DNA of 64,000 bases from Novosphingobium sp. 9U (lineage in GTDB: Bacteria > Pseudomonadota > Alphaproteobacteria > Sphingomonadales > Sphingomonadaceae): the NCBI RefSeq assembly GCF_902506425.1, contig NZ_LR732525.1, positions 1 to 64,000 of the forward strand, read 5' to 3'. Below, in pieces: positions 1 through 9,145 of the stretch (positions are counted from its first letter, which is position 1; each line of letters starts with the position of its first letter). The notes below the pieces were generated by a model. It was given only the letters and a program-made list of their open reading frames with translations. It did not search any database and was not told where the DNA came from. A program made the position numbers and the translations under genes.

Positions 1-507
1 GGGCCGGGCGGACCGGGCGGTCGCGGCGGACGCTGGAACATCGCGGTGTACCACACCTGGCGCTTCACCGACACCGTGCGGATCGCTCCTGGCTCGGCCG
101 AGCTGAACCAGCTGAGCGGCGACGCGATCGGCGCAGGTGGCGTGCCTCGCCATGCGATCGAGTTCGAAGGCGGCGTGTTCAAGAACGGTTACGGCCTGCG
201 CCTCCAGGGCGAGTGGAACGCGCCCGCCCGGGTGAACGGCAGCGGCTTGCCCGGCAGTTCGGACTTGCGGTTCGGGAGCACCTTCGATTTGGGACTACGG
301 GCGTTCGTCAACCTGGGCCAACAGGAGTCGCTGGTGCAGAAGGCGCCGTTCTTCAAGAATGCGCGGCTGTCGTTCACTGTCGACAACCTGCTCGACCAAC
401 GCCAACGCGTTACGGACGACAGCGGCCAGGTTCCGCTGGCGTATCAAGCGGCCTACCGCCAGCCGCAGGGGCGCGTCGTCGGCATCGACTTCCGCAAGAT
501 GTTCTGA
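1..507 (+). CDS. Outer-membrane TonB-dependent receptor, C-terminal part
   Basis: The reading frame is open from base 1, so this is the last 168 residues of a gene that starts outside the window. It begins with a Gly/Pro-rich segment (GPGGPGGRGG) followed by alternating hydrophobic/polar strands typical of beta-barrel walls. It contains the receptor-like phrase FTVDNLLDQRQRV and ends in Phe (FRKMF), the usual terminal aromatic residue recognised by the BAM machinery. TonB-dependent receptors import large or scarce substrates across the outer membrane; the substrate cannot be told from this fragment. A GTG at 46 is in frame but is internal, not the real start. A strong hairpin follows the stop codon. 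Confidence 0.7.
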   Translation, partial: GPGGPGGRGGRWNIAVYHTWRFTDTVRIAPGSAELNQLSGDAIGAGGVPRHAIEFEGGVFKNGYGLRLQGEWNAPARVNGSGLPGSSDLRFGSTFDLGLRAFVNLGQQESLVQKAPFFKNARLSFTVDNLLDQRQRVTDDSGQVPLAYQAAYRQPQGRVVGIDFRKMF

Positions 508-511
508 TGCG

Positions 512-544
512 ATCACTCCTCTTCCTGGCGGGGAGAGGAGTGAT
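512..544. terminator. Hairpin after the receptor gene
   Basis: An almost perfect inverted repeat (ATCACTCCTCTTCC, loop TGGCG, GGGAGAGGAGTGAT; 14 pairs including one G-T) lies 5 bases after the receptor stop. There is no clear T-run, so it may be a terminator or a REP-like palindrome. A related CTCCTCTCCCC hairpin lies at 38534-38558. Confidence 0.5.
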
Positions 545-578
545 GGTGCCTGTTCCCTTTCCGTCCCGCCGCACCTAA

Positions 579-2531
579 ATGCCGCCTATGGCTCGTACCC
601 CTGCCGGCAGACCCGACACTCCCCAGAACACCGAGCGCTTCCACGAGGAGCGCGCCACCTACACCGTGCGCGGCTCCGACCAGCCGGACCTGAAGGCCGG
701 CGTCGAAGTGATCCGCGACACTGTGCGCACGCTGAAGCCGCGGCCGGGCGTCTACCGCATGCAGGACGCCAAGGGCGAAGTGCTCTACGTCGGCAAGGCG
801 CGCGCGCTGAAGAACCGGGTCGCCAATTACACGCAGTGGGAGCGCCTGTCGGGCCGCCTGCAGCGCATGGTCAGCCAGACGCGCAGCATGACCATCGTCA
901 CCACCAACTCGGAGGCCGAGGCGCTGCTGCTGGAAGCACAGCTGATCAAGCGGTTCCGCCCGCCCTACAACGTGCTGCTGCGCGACGATAAGTCGTTCCC
1001 GTTCATCCTCTTGCGTTCCGAGCACAGTTTCCCGCGCATCACCAAGCACCGCGGCGCGCGCAAGGCAGCGGGCAACTACTACGGCCCGTTCGCCAGCGCC
1101 GGATCGGTCAACACGACGATCAACGCACTGCAGAAGCTGTTCCTGCTGCGGAGCTGCACCGACAGCTTCTTCTCGCGGCGCGACCGGCCGTGCCTGCTCT
1201 ACCAGATCAAGCGTTGCTCGGCCCCGTGCGTGGGCCGCATCGACCAGGAGGGCTATGCCGAGCTGGTGCGCGAGGCGAAGGACTTCCTCGGCGGCAAGTC
1301 CAACGCCGTGCAGAAGAAGATCGAGAGCCAGATGGCGGAGGCCGCGCAGAACCTCGACTTCGAGCGCGCGGCGATGCTGCGCGACCGCCTGCGCGCCGCG
1401 ACCTTCATCCAGGGCAGCCAGGCGATCAACGCGCAGGGCATGGACAATGCCGACATCTTCGCGATGGCCTGCAAGGGCGGCCATGTCGGCGTGCAGGCGT
1501 TCTTCATCCGCGGCGGCCAGAACTGGGGGCACCGTGCGTTCTTCCCGACGCACACCGAGGGGCTGAGCGAGGCGGAGATCATGACGGCCTTCCTCGCCCA
1601 GTTCTACGAGGAAGTGCCGCCCGCGCGCGTGATCCTGGTTGATCGCGAGCTGCCCGAGGCGGAGCTGCTGGCCGAGGCCTTCCGCGAGGCGGCGGGCGGC
1701 AAGGTCGAGATCTCGGTGCCCCAGCGCGGCAATCGGCGCAACCTGCTGGCGCAGGCGACGCGCAATGCGGTCGAGGCGCTCGACCGCCGCCTGGCGGAGC
1801 GCGGCACCCAGGCCAAGGTCATGGCCGAACTGGCCGAATTCCTGGAATTGCCTGAGATTCCGCAGCGGATCGAGGTCTACGACAACAGCCACATTTCCGG
1901 CACCAAGGCGCTCGGCGCGATGGTGGTTGCAGGGCCCGAAGGCTTCATCAAGGGCCAGTACCGCAAGTTCAACATCCGCTCTGCGCAGACCGACGACGAC
2001 TACGCGATGATGCGCGAGGTCATGGCCCGCCGCTTCGGCCGGGTGCTGGAGGAGGACCCGGACCGCGAAGGCGGCACCTGGCCCGATCTGGTGCTAATCG
2101 ACGGCGGCAAGGGTCAGATGAGCGCAGTCAAGGGCGTCATCGACGAACTCGGGGTCGAGGACATCGCGTTGATCGCCATCGCCAAGGGGCCGCACCACGG
2201 ACGCGAGGGGCGCGAGGTGTTCCACTTCCCGGATGGGCGCGAGAAGATGTTGCCGGTCAACTCGCCGCTGCTGTTCTATCTCCAGCGCCTACGCGACGAA
2301 GTGCACCGCTTCGCCATCGGCGCGCATCGGGCTAAGCGCAGCCGGGCAATCACGGCGTCTCCGCTGGACGAAATTCCCGGCATTGGGCCGGCGAGGAAGC
2401 GCGCGCTGCTGCTGCACTTCGGCACGGCGGGGAAGGTGCGAGCGGCAAGCCTGGACGACCTGAAGCGCGCGCCCGGCGTGAGCGTGACGGTGGCGCAGGC
2501 GATCTACGACTTCTACCACCCGAGTGGGTGA
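579..2531 (+). CDS. uvrC: Excinuclease ABC subunit C (UvrC)
   Basis: UvrC makes the dual incisions around bulky DNA lesions in nucleotide excision repair, acting with UvrA and UvrB in the cytoplasm. The 650-residue product has the N-terminal GIY-YIG nuclease domain at about residues 50-130 (GVYRMQDAKGEVLYVGKA), a UvrB-binding UVR motif near 245-280, the RNase H-like second nuclease domain (EVYDNSHISGT, then LVLIDGGKGQ), and C-terminal helix-hairpin-helix repeats (IPGIGPARKRALLLHFG). Length and domain order fit a complete UvrC. An alternative ATG lies three codons downstream (588). Transcription is convergent with the reductase gene, with a 150-bp palindromic repeat between them. Confidence 0.97.
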   Translation: MPPMARTPAGRPDTPQNTERFHEERATYTVRGSDQPDLKAGVEVIRDTVRTLKPRPGVYRMQDAKGEVLYVGKARALKNRVANYTQWERLSGRLQRMVSQTRSMTIVTTNSEAEALLLEAQLIKRFRPPYNVLLRDDKSFPFILLRSEHSFPRITKHRGARKAAGNYYGPFASAGSVNTTINALQKLFLLRSCTDSFFSRRDRPCLLYQIKRCSAPCVGRIDQEGYAELVREAKDFLGGKSNAVQKKIESQMAEAAQNLDFERAAMLRDRLRAATFIQGSQAINAQGMDNADIFAMACKGGHVGVQAFFIRGGQNWGHRAFFPTHTEGLSEAEIMTAFLAQFYEEVPPARVILVDRELPEAELLAEAFREAAGGKVEISVPQRGNRRNLLAQATRNAVEALDRRLAERGTQAKVMAELAEFLELPEIPQRIEVYDNSHISGTKALGAMVVAGPEGFIKGQYRKFNIRSAQTDDDYAMMREVMARRFGRVLEEDPDREGGTWPDLVLIDGGKGQMSAVKGVIDELGVEDIALIAIAKGPHHGREGREVFHFPDGREKMLPVNSPLLFYLQRLRDEVHRFAIGAHRAKRSRAITASPLDEIPGIGPARKRALLLHFGTAGKVRAASLDDLKRAPGVSVTVAQAIYDFYHPSG

Positions 2532-2540
2532 CTCTACCTA

Positions 2541-2692
2541 GATCCTCGCCCCTGAGGGGAGGTGGCGCACACGTAGCGCGTGGCGGAGGGGTGTCAGCGC
2601 TGGCGGATGGCTTGACTGAGAAGGTTACACCTCTCCGTCAGCCGCTTCGCGCCTGCCACCTCCCCTTGCAGGGGGGGGGATCTTCTGTTTGT
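2541..2692. repeat. Dispersed palindromic repeat, copy 1
   Basis: About 150 bp bounded by GATCCTC/GGGGGATC-type ends, with internal arms GGGGAGGTGGC and GCCACCTCCCC and CGGAGGGGTGT opposite ACACCTCTCCG. Similar elements lie at 28746-28889 and 48574-48714. This copy lies between two convergent genes. It resembles a small non-autonomous palindromic element (REP/MITE type) and encodes no protein. Confidence 0.8.
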
Positions 2693-2717
2693 TTTCCCTG
2701 TTCCGAGGAGGACCCAC

Positions 2718-4025
2718 TCACCCCTGCGCCGCCGCGATCATCTCCTGCACCAGCACGAACTTCTCGCGCGGTGAGCCTTCACGCGCGTTGGCGATCTCGG
2801 CTTCTTCGATCTTCTTCCAGTCGCGATAGCGCACCACCTTGAGGCCGCGCTCGGTCGCGATCTCGTCAAAGCCTTCGCCGCCGCGCCTGGCCGCACCGGC
2901 GCCGATATCCTCAGCCACTTTCTCGATGATCGAGAACCCGTCAGGCCGGTTGGTTCCGATCGTCCCGGTCGGTCCTCGGCGCGACCAGCCGACGCAGTAA
3001 AGGCCGGGGCGGATGCGGCCTTCGTCGTTGGCGAAGCGGCCGGCCTTGTCGTCGAACGGCACGTCGGGAATAGGGGAGGTCTGGTAGCCGATGCAGGCGA
3101 TCACCAGCCCAGCCGGGATCTCGTAAGTCTCGCCCGTGCCGACCGCGCGCCCGTCGAGCAGCTGCGTACGCTCTACCTGCACCGCCTCGACCCGCTCGGC
3201 GCCGGTGATCGCCAGTGGCGAGGCGAAGAAGTCGAACTCCACCCGGATCGCTTTTTCGGAGCACTCCTCCGGCGAGCGCGCGGCGAAGGCGCGCAGGTGC
3301 GCGACCGACTTGCGCTGTCCGGGATCGAGTGCGGCATCCTCGCTCTCGTCGGGCAGGTCCGCGGCCTCCACGATCGGGCAGGCGCGTGACAGGTGGCCTA
3401 GCTCGCCCAGCTCCTTGGGCGTCATTGCGATCTGGTGCGGGCCACGCCGACCGAGGATGACGATGCGCTCGATCCGCGCTTCCTTGAGCGCATCGAGCGC
3501 GTGTGCGACGATGTCGCTGCCGGCGAACTCGTCCTGCGACTTGGCGAGGATGCGCGCGACATCCAGTGCGACGTTCCCGTTGCCGATCACCACTGCGGTG
3601 TGGTGTGCCAGGTGCGGGTCGAGCCCGGCAAAACCGGGATGGCCGTTGTACCAGCCGACAAACGAAGCGCTGCCGAACACGTTGTGGAGCTCCTCTCCGG
3701 GCAGGCCCAGCTTGCGGTCGTGCGGGGCACCGGTTGCCAGGATCACTGCATCGTAAAGCATCTCCAGCTCGGGGATGGTCACGTCGCTGCCAATCGTCAC
3801 ATTGCCCAGGAACCGCACATTGCCGGTGAGCGCCGTAGTCTCGTAGCGGCGCGAGACGGCTTTGATCGACTGGTGATCCGGGGCGACGCCGCTGCGGATC
3901 AGGCCGAAGGGAACAGGCAGGCTGTCGTAGACGTCGACGCGCACCTCATCGCCCCACAGCTTGAGCGCGGCCTCGGCGGTGTAGTAGCCCGCAGGGCCCG
4001 AACCCACGATTGCGATGTGCCGCAT
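2718..4025 (-). CDS. Ferredoxin/adrenodoxin-type NADP+ reductase
   Basis: A 435-residue flavoprotein of the adrenodoxin-reductase (FprA) type, expected to pass electrons between NADPH and a ferredoxin in the cytoplasm. The N-terminus carries the FAD-binding motif (IAIVGSGPAGYYTAEAALK), the family phrase PVPFGLIRSGVAPDH, a second Rossmann motif for NADP (VVIGNGNVALDVARILA, about residue 150), and a C-terminal GWSRRGPTGTIGTN flavin segment. The frame extends upstream, but the ATG at 4025 starts directly at the FAD motif and has GGGAG upstream, so it is chosen. It could supply electrons to a P450 or another ferredoxin-dependent enzyme; no ferredoxin gene is adjacent. Confidence 0.88.
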   Translation of the reverse strand: MRHIAIVGSGPAGYYTAEAALKLWGDEVRVDVYDSLPVPFGLIRSGVAPDHQSIKAVSRRYETTALTGNVRFLGNVTIGSDVTIPELEMLYDAVILATGAPHDRKLGLPGEELHNVFGSASFVGWYNGHPGFAGLDPHLAHHTAVVIGNGNVALDVARILAKSQDEFAGSDIVAHALDALKEARIERIVILGRRGPHQIAMTPKELGELGHLSRACPIVEAADLPDESEDAALDPGQRKSVAHLRAFAARSPEECSEKAIRVEFDFFASPLAITGAERVEAVQVERTQLLDGRAVGTGETYEIPAGLVIACIGYQTSPIPDVPFDDKAGRFANDEGRIRPGLYCVGWSRRGPTGTIGTNRPDGFSIIEKVAEDIGAGAARRGGEGFDEIATERGLKVVRYRDWKKIEEAEIANAREGSPREKFVLVQEMIAAAQG

Positions 4026-4234
4026 GTGCTGTGTTCTCCCGATCGGCGCGCACGTTTGCACTTGGCGCTCTTGGCTCTTGCAGGGTGCAAGCAAGCATGG
4101 GCGTCCTGGCCATACAAGCCGAAAGTGCCGCCTGACCCGCTGCGCGCCGAACCAACGGCAGGAATGCAACAAGGGCAAGGTGCTAGCTGCCGCGCTTAAG
4201 AGATTCGCAACGCGCTCCAGCGCATGAAGTCGGC

Positions 4235-6988
4235 ATGACAAGCAGGCGCGAAGCATCCGGTTCACTGCGCAGGCGCGCTGCCCTGACGGCATCACCGTCT
4301 GATGAGGACTCCCTGGCTCCGCTTGCCCAACCAGCGGCCAGCGACGACGCCTCCAGTCCAGTCGAGCGCTCAGGCGACGACCGCCGCCGCAAACCGCGCA
4401 TGCGTGGTTTGCGTCCGGTCCGCGTTGCGGTCGAGGATCCCTTGCGCGAACTGCTGCCGCGCCGCTGGCGGCTGATCGCGCCCGCGATCCTGGGCATGTT
4501 CGTGCTGGTGGGCGCAACCACGTGGTCGATCCCGCATTGGCCGGGTTTTGTCCTGGCGCTCGGCGCCATCGGCTTGTGTGCTGCCGCGCCGTTCTTTGCA
4601 CAGTTGCAGGTCACCCATGCCGACAAGACCTGGTCACGCTACGTGGTGATGGCCGTGTCGATTGCCGCGCCGATGGTGCTGACCGGCCTTGCGATGTCGA
4701 GCTGGGCGTCGGCCGTCGGTCCTGTCGCCTGGACGGGTGCAGTCGCGGGGCTGGCAATCCTGACGATGCTGATCGCCGCGCTTCTCGATGGGCGGCTGAT
4801 CTCCAAGGTCGCCGCTTTGGAGAGCCTGTGGCTCGGTCCCTGCCTCGCCAGCGGAAGTGTCGCCGCGCAGCTGCTGATGGTGCTCGGTGCCTTCCTTGGT
4901 CTCGTCGTCGCTTACCGCGAGATCGGGCGCCTGGTGAGCGAGGCCGAGGCTCGCACCGCCCGCGAGCACGAACAGCGCCGCGCCGAGGAGCTGCTCGCCG
5001 AATACGAGGAGACCGGCCAGGGCTGGTTTTGGGAAACCGACCGCCGCGGCCAGCTGACCTACGTCTCGCGCCGTATCGCCAAGCTGCTGGGCAAGGAGCC
5101 GGCCGACCTCGAAGGCCGCCCGTTTACCGAGTTATTCGAGCTGGAGAACCAGGAGCAGGAGAGCGAGCGCACGCTGGTGTTCCATCTCGCCACCCGCTCC
5201 TCGTTCCACGAGTTGCAGGTGCGCGCTGCCACGCGCGAGCACGAGGAGCGCTGGTGGTCGATCAGCGGCCGGCCAGTGCTCGACCAATTCGACAATTTCC
5301 TGGGCTTCCGTGGCTCGGGCTCGGACCTTACCGAGACGCGCAAGTCGCAGCGCCACGTTGTGGAGCTGGCGCGCTTCGACTCGCTCACCAAGCTCGCCAA
5401 TCGCTTCCAAATGGCCGAATGGCTGGAGAAGATCCTCAGCGCCCCGCGCGAGGAGAACAAGGCCTGCGCCGTGTTCCTGCTCGACCTCGACCGCTTCAAG
5501 CAGGTCAACGACACCATGGGCCACCCGGCGGGCGACGCGCTGCTCAAGCAAGTCGCCGACCGCCTGCGCAGCACGGTGGGTGAGGGCGGCCGGGTCGGCC
5601 GGCTCGGCGGTGACGAGTTCCAAGTGGTACTGCCAGGGCGCATCAACCGCGACGAGTTGGCGTACCTTGCGCATCGCATCATCGAGAACCTGTCGCAGCC
5701 CTACTCAATCGAGGGCAGCCGGGTGACGATCGGCGCTTCTGTCGGCATCGCGCTTTCGCCAGACGACGGCGTGACCTCCGAAGCACTGATCCGCAACGCC
5801 GACCTCGCGCTCTACGCCGCTAAAGACGGCGGCCGCGGCCGGCATCACTTCTACGCACAGGACCTCCACAGCGACGCGCAGGAGCGCCAGCAGCTGGAGC
5901 AGGACTTGCGCGACGCGATCGCGCATGGCGGGTTGGAGCTCTATTACCAGCCCCAGGTCCGCGTCACGACCGAGAAGATCACCGGGTTCGAGGCGCTGCT
6001 GCGCTGGAAGCACCCGCGCATGGGCTACATGTCGCCCGCCAAGTTCGTGCCGGTGGCTGAGGACGCGGGGCTCATCCCGCAGATCGGCGAATGGGCATTG
6101 CGCACCGCGTGCCACGACCTGTCGCAATGGCCGGAGGAAGTGCGCGTGGCCGTCAACGTCTCGCCGCTGCAGTTCGCCAACCCCGCGCTGCCCGCGATCG
6201 TCACCAGCGCCATCGCCGCCGCCGGTATCGCACCCGGCCGGCTGGAGCTGGAGATCACCGAAAGCGTGTTCATGGGCGACGATGCCTCGACCGAGGCGAT
6301 GTTCGCCGCACTCAAGGGTGTCGGCGTGCGCCTGGCGCTCGATGACTTTGGCACCGGATACTCCTCGCTCGCCTACCTGCAGCACGCGCCGTTCGACAAG
6401 ATCAAGATTGACCAGAGCTTCGTGCGCGGGGCCACCATCCAGGGCAGCCGCAACGGCGCGATCATCGCCTCGATCGTCAGCCTGGCCGAAGCGCTCGGCA
6501 TGGAGACCACGGCAGAGGGCGTCGAGACGCTCGACGAGCTGGACCTCATCCGCATGCTCGGCTGCAGCCACGTGCAGGGCTATATCTACGAGAAGCCGCT
6601 GCCCTCCACGGCCGCGACCGAGCGCCTCGCCAAAGGCCTGACCGCCATTGCGCAAGGTCCGCGGTCGGCCCGTGCACCCCGCCAGACGATGTTGCGCAAG
6701 GTCGTGCTGGAGCATGGCGGCCAGGAGTACGCCGGCACCATCCGCAACATCTCGCGCTCCGGTGCACTGGTGGAGGGGCTGTGGAACGTGCCGCAGGGCA
6801 CGACGTTCGAAGTGCAACTGGCCGAGGGGCTCAAGCGCCTGGCGACCTGCCGGTGGTGCAACGAGGACCGCATGGGCGTGGAGTTCGATCAGCCGCTGCC
6901 GGTCGATGCCAGCGGGGCGGTCTCGTTCACACCGCCTCGATCGGTGCGCGAGAAGGTCGAAGCGGCGGGGTTGCGCAAGGCAGGCTGA
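4235..6988 (+). CDS. Membrane PAS-GGDEF-EAL-PilZ cyclic-di-GMP protein
   Basis: A 917-residue signalling protein. Residues 1-65 are charged and disordered. About five hydrophobic helices follow (residues ~80-230), then a PAS sensor domain (~250-365), a diguanylate cyclase domain with an intact GGDEF motif near residue 458, and an EAL phosphodiesterase domain with the EAL motif near 585. The EAL domain keeps ELEITES, DDFGTGYSSL and KIDQSF. The C-terminal ~100 residues form a PilZ c-di-GMP-binding domain (RQTMLRK, then NISRSGALVEG). No RxxD inhibitory site is visible just before GGDEF. All catalytic residues look present, so it may both make and break c-di-GMP, with PilZ as an internal sensor. 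It is monocistronic and divergent from the reductase gene. Confidence 0.93.
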   Translation: MTSRREASGSLRRRAALTASPSDEDSLAPLAQPAASDDASSPVERSGDDRRRKPRMRGLRPVRVAVEDPLRELLPRRWRLIAPAILGMFVLVGATTWSIPHWPGFVLALGAIGLCAAAPFFAQLQVTHADKTWSRYVVMAVSIAAPMVLTGLAMSSWASAVGPVAWTGAVAGLAILTMLIAALLDGRLISKVAALESLWLGPCLASGSVAAQLLMVLGAFLGLVVAYREIGRLVSEAEARTAREHEQRRAEELLAEYEETGQGWFWETDRRGQLTYVSRRIAKLLGKEPADLEGRPFTELFELENQEQESERTLVFHLATRSSFHELQVRAATREHEERWWSISGRPVLDQFDNFLGFRGSGSDLTETRKSQRHVVELARFDSLTKLANRFQMAEWLEKILSAPREENKACAVFLLDLDRFKQVNDTMGHPAGDALLKQVADRLRSTVGEGGRVGRLGGDEFQVVLPGRINRDELAYLAHRIIENLSQPYSIEGSRVTIGASVGIALSPDDGVTSEALIRNADLALYAAKDGGRGRHHFYAQDLHSDAQERQQLEQDLRDAIAHGGLELYYQPQVRVTTEKITGFEALLRWKHPRMGYMSPAKFVPVAEDAGLIPQIGEWALRTACHDLSQWPEEVRVAVNVSPLQFANPALPAIVTSAIAAAGIAPGRLELEITESVFMGDDASTEAMFAALKGVGVRLALDDFGTGYSSLAYLQHAPFDKIKIDQSFVRGATIQGSRNGAIIASIVSLAEALGMETTAEGVETLDELDLIRMLGCSHVQGYIYEKPLPSTAATERLAKGLTAIAQGPRSARAPRQTMLRKVVLEHGGQEYAGTIRNISRSGALVEGLWNVPQGTTFEVQLAEGLKRLATCRWCNEDRMGVEFDQPLPVDASGAVSFTPPRSVREKVEAAGLRKAG

Positions 6989-7019
6989 CAGTTCGGAGAC
7001 TGCCTGCTAACGGGCCGGG

Positions 7020-8822
7020 ATGACTGATCTCTCCCTCATTCGCAACTTCAGCATCATCGCGCATATCGACCATGGCAAGTCCACGCTGGCCGACCGGCTG
7101 ATCCAGCGCACCGGGGGCCTCTCCGAGCGCGAGATGAGTGCGCAAGTCCTTGATAACATGGACATCGAGAAAGAGCGCGGGATCACCATCAAGGCGCAGA
7201 CGGTGCGCCTGAACTACACCGCAAACGATGGCCAAACCTATGAGCTCAACCTCATGGACACCCCCGGCCACGTAGACTTCGCCTACGAGGTCAGCCGCAG
7301 CCTCGCCGCGTGCGAGGGCGCGCTGCTGGTGGTCGACGCGGCGCAGGGCGTCGAGGCGCAGACGCTCGCCAACGTCTACCAGTCGATCGAGCACGACCAC
7401 GAGATCGTCCCCGTCATCAACAAGATCGACCTCCCCGCCGCCGAGCCCGAGAAGGTCCGCGCCGAGATCGAGGACATCATCGGCATCGACGCCAGCGACG
7501 CCGTCCTCGCCAGCGCCAAGTCCGGCATCGGCATCGACGAAGTGCTCGAAGCCATCGTCACCAAGATCCCGCCCCCCAAGGGCGAGCGCGACCAGCCCCT
7601 CAAGGCCATGCTGGTCGACAGCTGGTATGACCCCTACCTGGGCGTCGTCATCCTGGTGCGCGTGATCGACGGCGTCATCCGCAAGGGCCTCTCCGTCAAG
7701 TTCATGCAAGGCGGCACCGAGCACCTGATCGACCGCGTCGGCGCCTTCACCCCCAAGCGCGTCGACTTGCCCGAACTCGGCCCCGGCGAGATCGGCTTCA
7801 TCACCGCGCAGATCAAGGAAGTGGAGCAGGCCAAGGTCGGTGACACCATCACCACCGTGAAGGGCGGCGCCACCCAGGCGCTCCCCGGCTACAAGGAAGT
7901 GCAGCCGGTGGTGTTCTGCGGCCTGTTCCCGGTCGACGCCAATGACTTCGAGCGCCTGCGCGAATCGATCGGCCGCCTGCGCCTGAACGACGCCAGCTTC
8001 AGCTTCGAGATGGAGAGCAGCGCCGCATTGGGCTTCGGCTTCCGCTGCGGGTTCCTGGGCCTCCTCCACCTGGAGATCATCCAGGAGCGCCTCAGCCGCG
8101 AGTACGACCTCGACCTCATCACCACCGCGCCATCGGTGGTCTATCGCCTCAGCATGACCGACGGCAGCGTCAAGGAACTGCACAACCCGGCCGACATGCC
8201 CGACCCGGTCAAGATCGCCGAGATGGAAGAGCCCTGGATCAAGGCGACGATCTACACGCCCGACGAGTACCTCGGCTCGATCCTCAAGCTGTGCCAGGAC
8301 CGCCGCGGCATCCAGATCGACCTCACCTACATCGGCGGCCGCGCCCAGGTGACCTACGAGCTGCCGCTGAACGAAGTGGTGTTCGACTTCTACGATCGCC
8401 TGAAGTCGATCAGCCGCGGCTACGCCAGCTTCGACTACGAGCAGATCGGACTGCGCGAAGGCGACCTGGTGATGATGAACATCCTGGTCAACAACGAGCC
8501 GGTCGACGCGCTGTCCATGATCGTCCACCGCAGCCAGGCCGAAGCGCGCGGCCGCGGCCTCGTCGAGCGGCTGAAGGAGCTGATCCCCCGCCACATGTTC
8601 AAGGTGCCCATCCAGGCCGCGATCGGCGCCAAGGTGATCGCCCGCGAAACCATCAGCGCCATGCGCAAGGACGTCACCGCCAAGTGCTACGGCGGCGACA
8701 TCAGCCGCAAGAAGAAGCTGCTCGACAAGCAGAAGGAAGGCAAGAAGCGGATGCGGGAGTATGGCAACGTGTCCATCCCGCAGGAGGCTTTTATTGCGGC
8801 GCTTAGGATGGGGGAGGAGTAG
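7020..8822 (+). CDS. lepA: Elongation factor 4 (LepA)
   Basis: A ribosome-associated translational GTPase that acts on stalled or mis-translocated ribosomes. The 600-residue length is typical. The GTPase motifs are present in order: G1 [14 protein letters not shown] near residue 14, the G2 threonine region (ERGITIKAQ), G3 DTPGHVDF near 80, and G4 NKIDLP near 135. EF-G-like domains follow, with the LepA-specific C-terminal tail ([18 protein letters not shown]). It starts at an ATG 31 bases after the stop of the c-di-GMP gene. Codon use is like other core genes. Confidence 0.98.
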   Translation: MTDLSLIRNFSIIAHIDHGKSTLADRLIQRTGGLSEREMSAQVLDNMDIEKERGITIKAQTVRLNYTANDGQTYELNLMDTPGHVDFAYEVSRSLAACEGALLVVDAAQGVEAQTLANVYQSIEHDHEIVPVINKIDLPAAEPEKVRAEIEDIIGIDASDAVLASAKSGIGIDEVLEAIVTKIPPPKGERDQPLKAMLVDSWYDPYLGVVILVRVIDGVIRKGLSVKFMQGGTEHLIDRVGAFTPKRVDLPELGPGEIGFITAQIKEVEQAKVGDTITTVKGGATQALPGYKEVQPVVFCGLFPVDANDFERLRESIGRLRLNDASFSFEMESSAALGFGFRCGFLGLLHLEIIQERLSREYDLDLITTAPSVVYRLSMTDGSVKELHNPADMPDPVKIAEMEEPWIKATIYTPDEYLGSILKLCQDRRGIQIDLTYIGGRAQVTYELPLNEVVFDFYDRLKSISRGYASFDYEQIGLREGDLVMMNILVNNEPVDALSMIVHRSQAEARGRGLVERLKELIPRHMFKVPIQAAIGAKVIARETISAMRKDVTAKCYGGDISRKKKLLDKQKEGKKRMREYGNVSIPQEAFIAALRMGEE

Positions 8823-9145
8823 GGAAGACCGCAGGCGCCTAAGCGACGTTCCGCAGGAGCGGTAGCTTAGAAGCCGGTGCGCTCCAGCGCAGCGGTCGAC
8901 CCGGCCGGCCTCGCCGAACGGTGAGGTTCGACGTCATGGCGCCAGCCATGAGGGCGGAAGGCCGGCGCGAGGGGGGAAGAAAGTGAAGATGCGAGGGCCA
9001 CCGCCCTCGCGCTCCCGATCACGCTATACGCTGAACTAATTGCGTGCCGATTGCCGGTTATTTCGCGCTGAACCGCCTTAGCTTGCAGCGAGCGGCGGCC
9101 GAGTTTAGGCGACATGCCGCGGAGCGCTGAGATTAGGAGAGATTT
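8823..9145. other. Intergenic region between lepA and the DUF262 gene
   Basis: No convincing gene lies in these 323 bases. An 8-bp perfect stem (GCGAGGGC/GCCCTCGC, 8991-8998 and 9003-9010, loop CACC) is the clearest structure and might end lepA transcription, although no T-run follows. Base composition drops towards the DUF262 gene, and the AGGAG ribosome site for that gene is at 9135-9139. No attachment-site repeat was recognised. Confidence 0.5.

Noticed and set aside
513..1892. Long open frame antisense to uvrC
   Set aside because: Low-complexity, Ala/Arg/Leu/Asp-rich translation with no domain; typical antisense shadow of a GC-rich gene.
6927..8594. 555-codon frame antisense to lepA
   Set aside because: Asp/Val/Leu/His-rich with no recognisable fold; lepA on the other strand is certain.
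8823..9145. tRNA or small RNA upstream of the DUF262 gene as an integration site
   Set aside because: No cloverleaf or T-loop sequence could be found; only a short hairpin is present.
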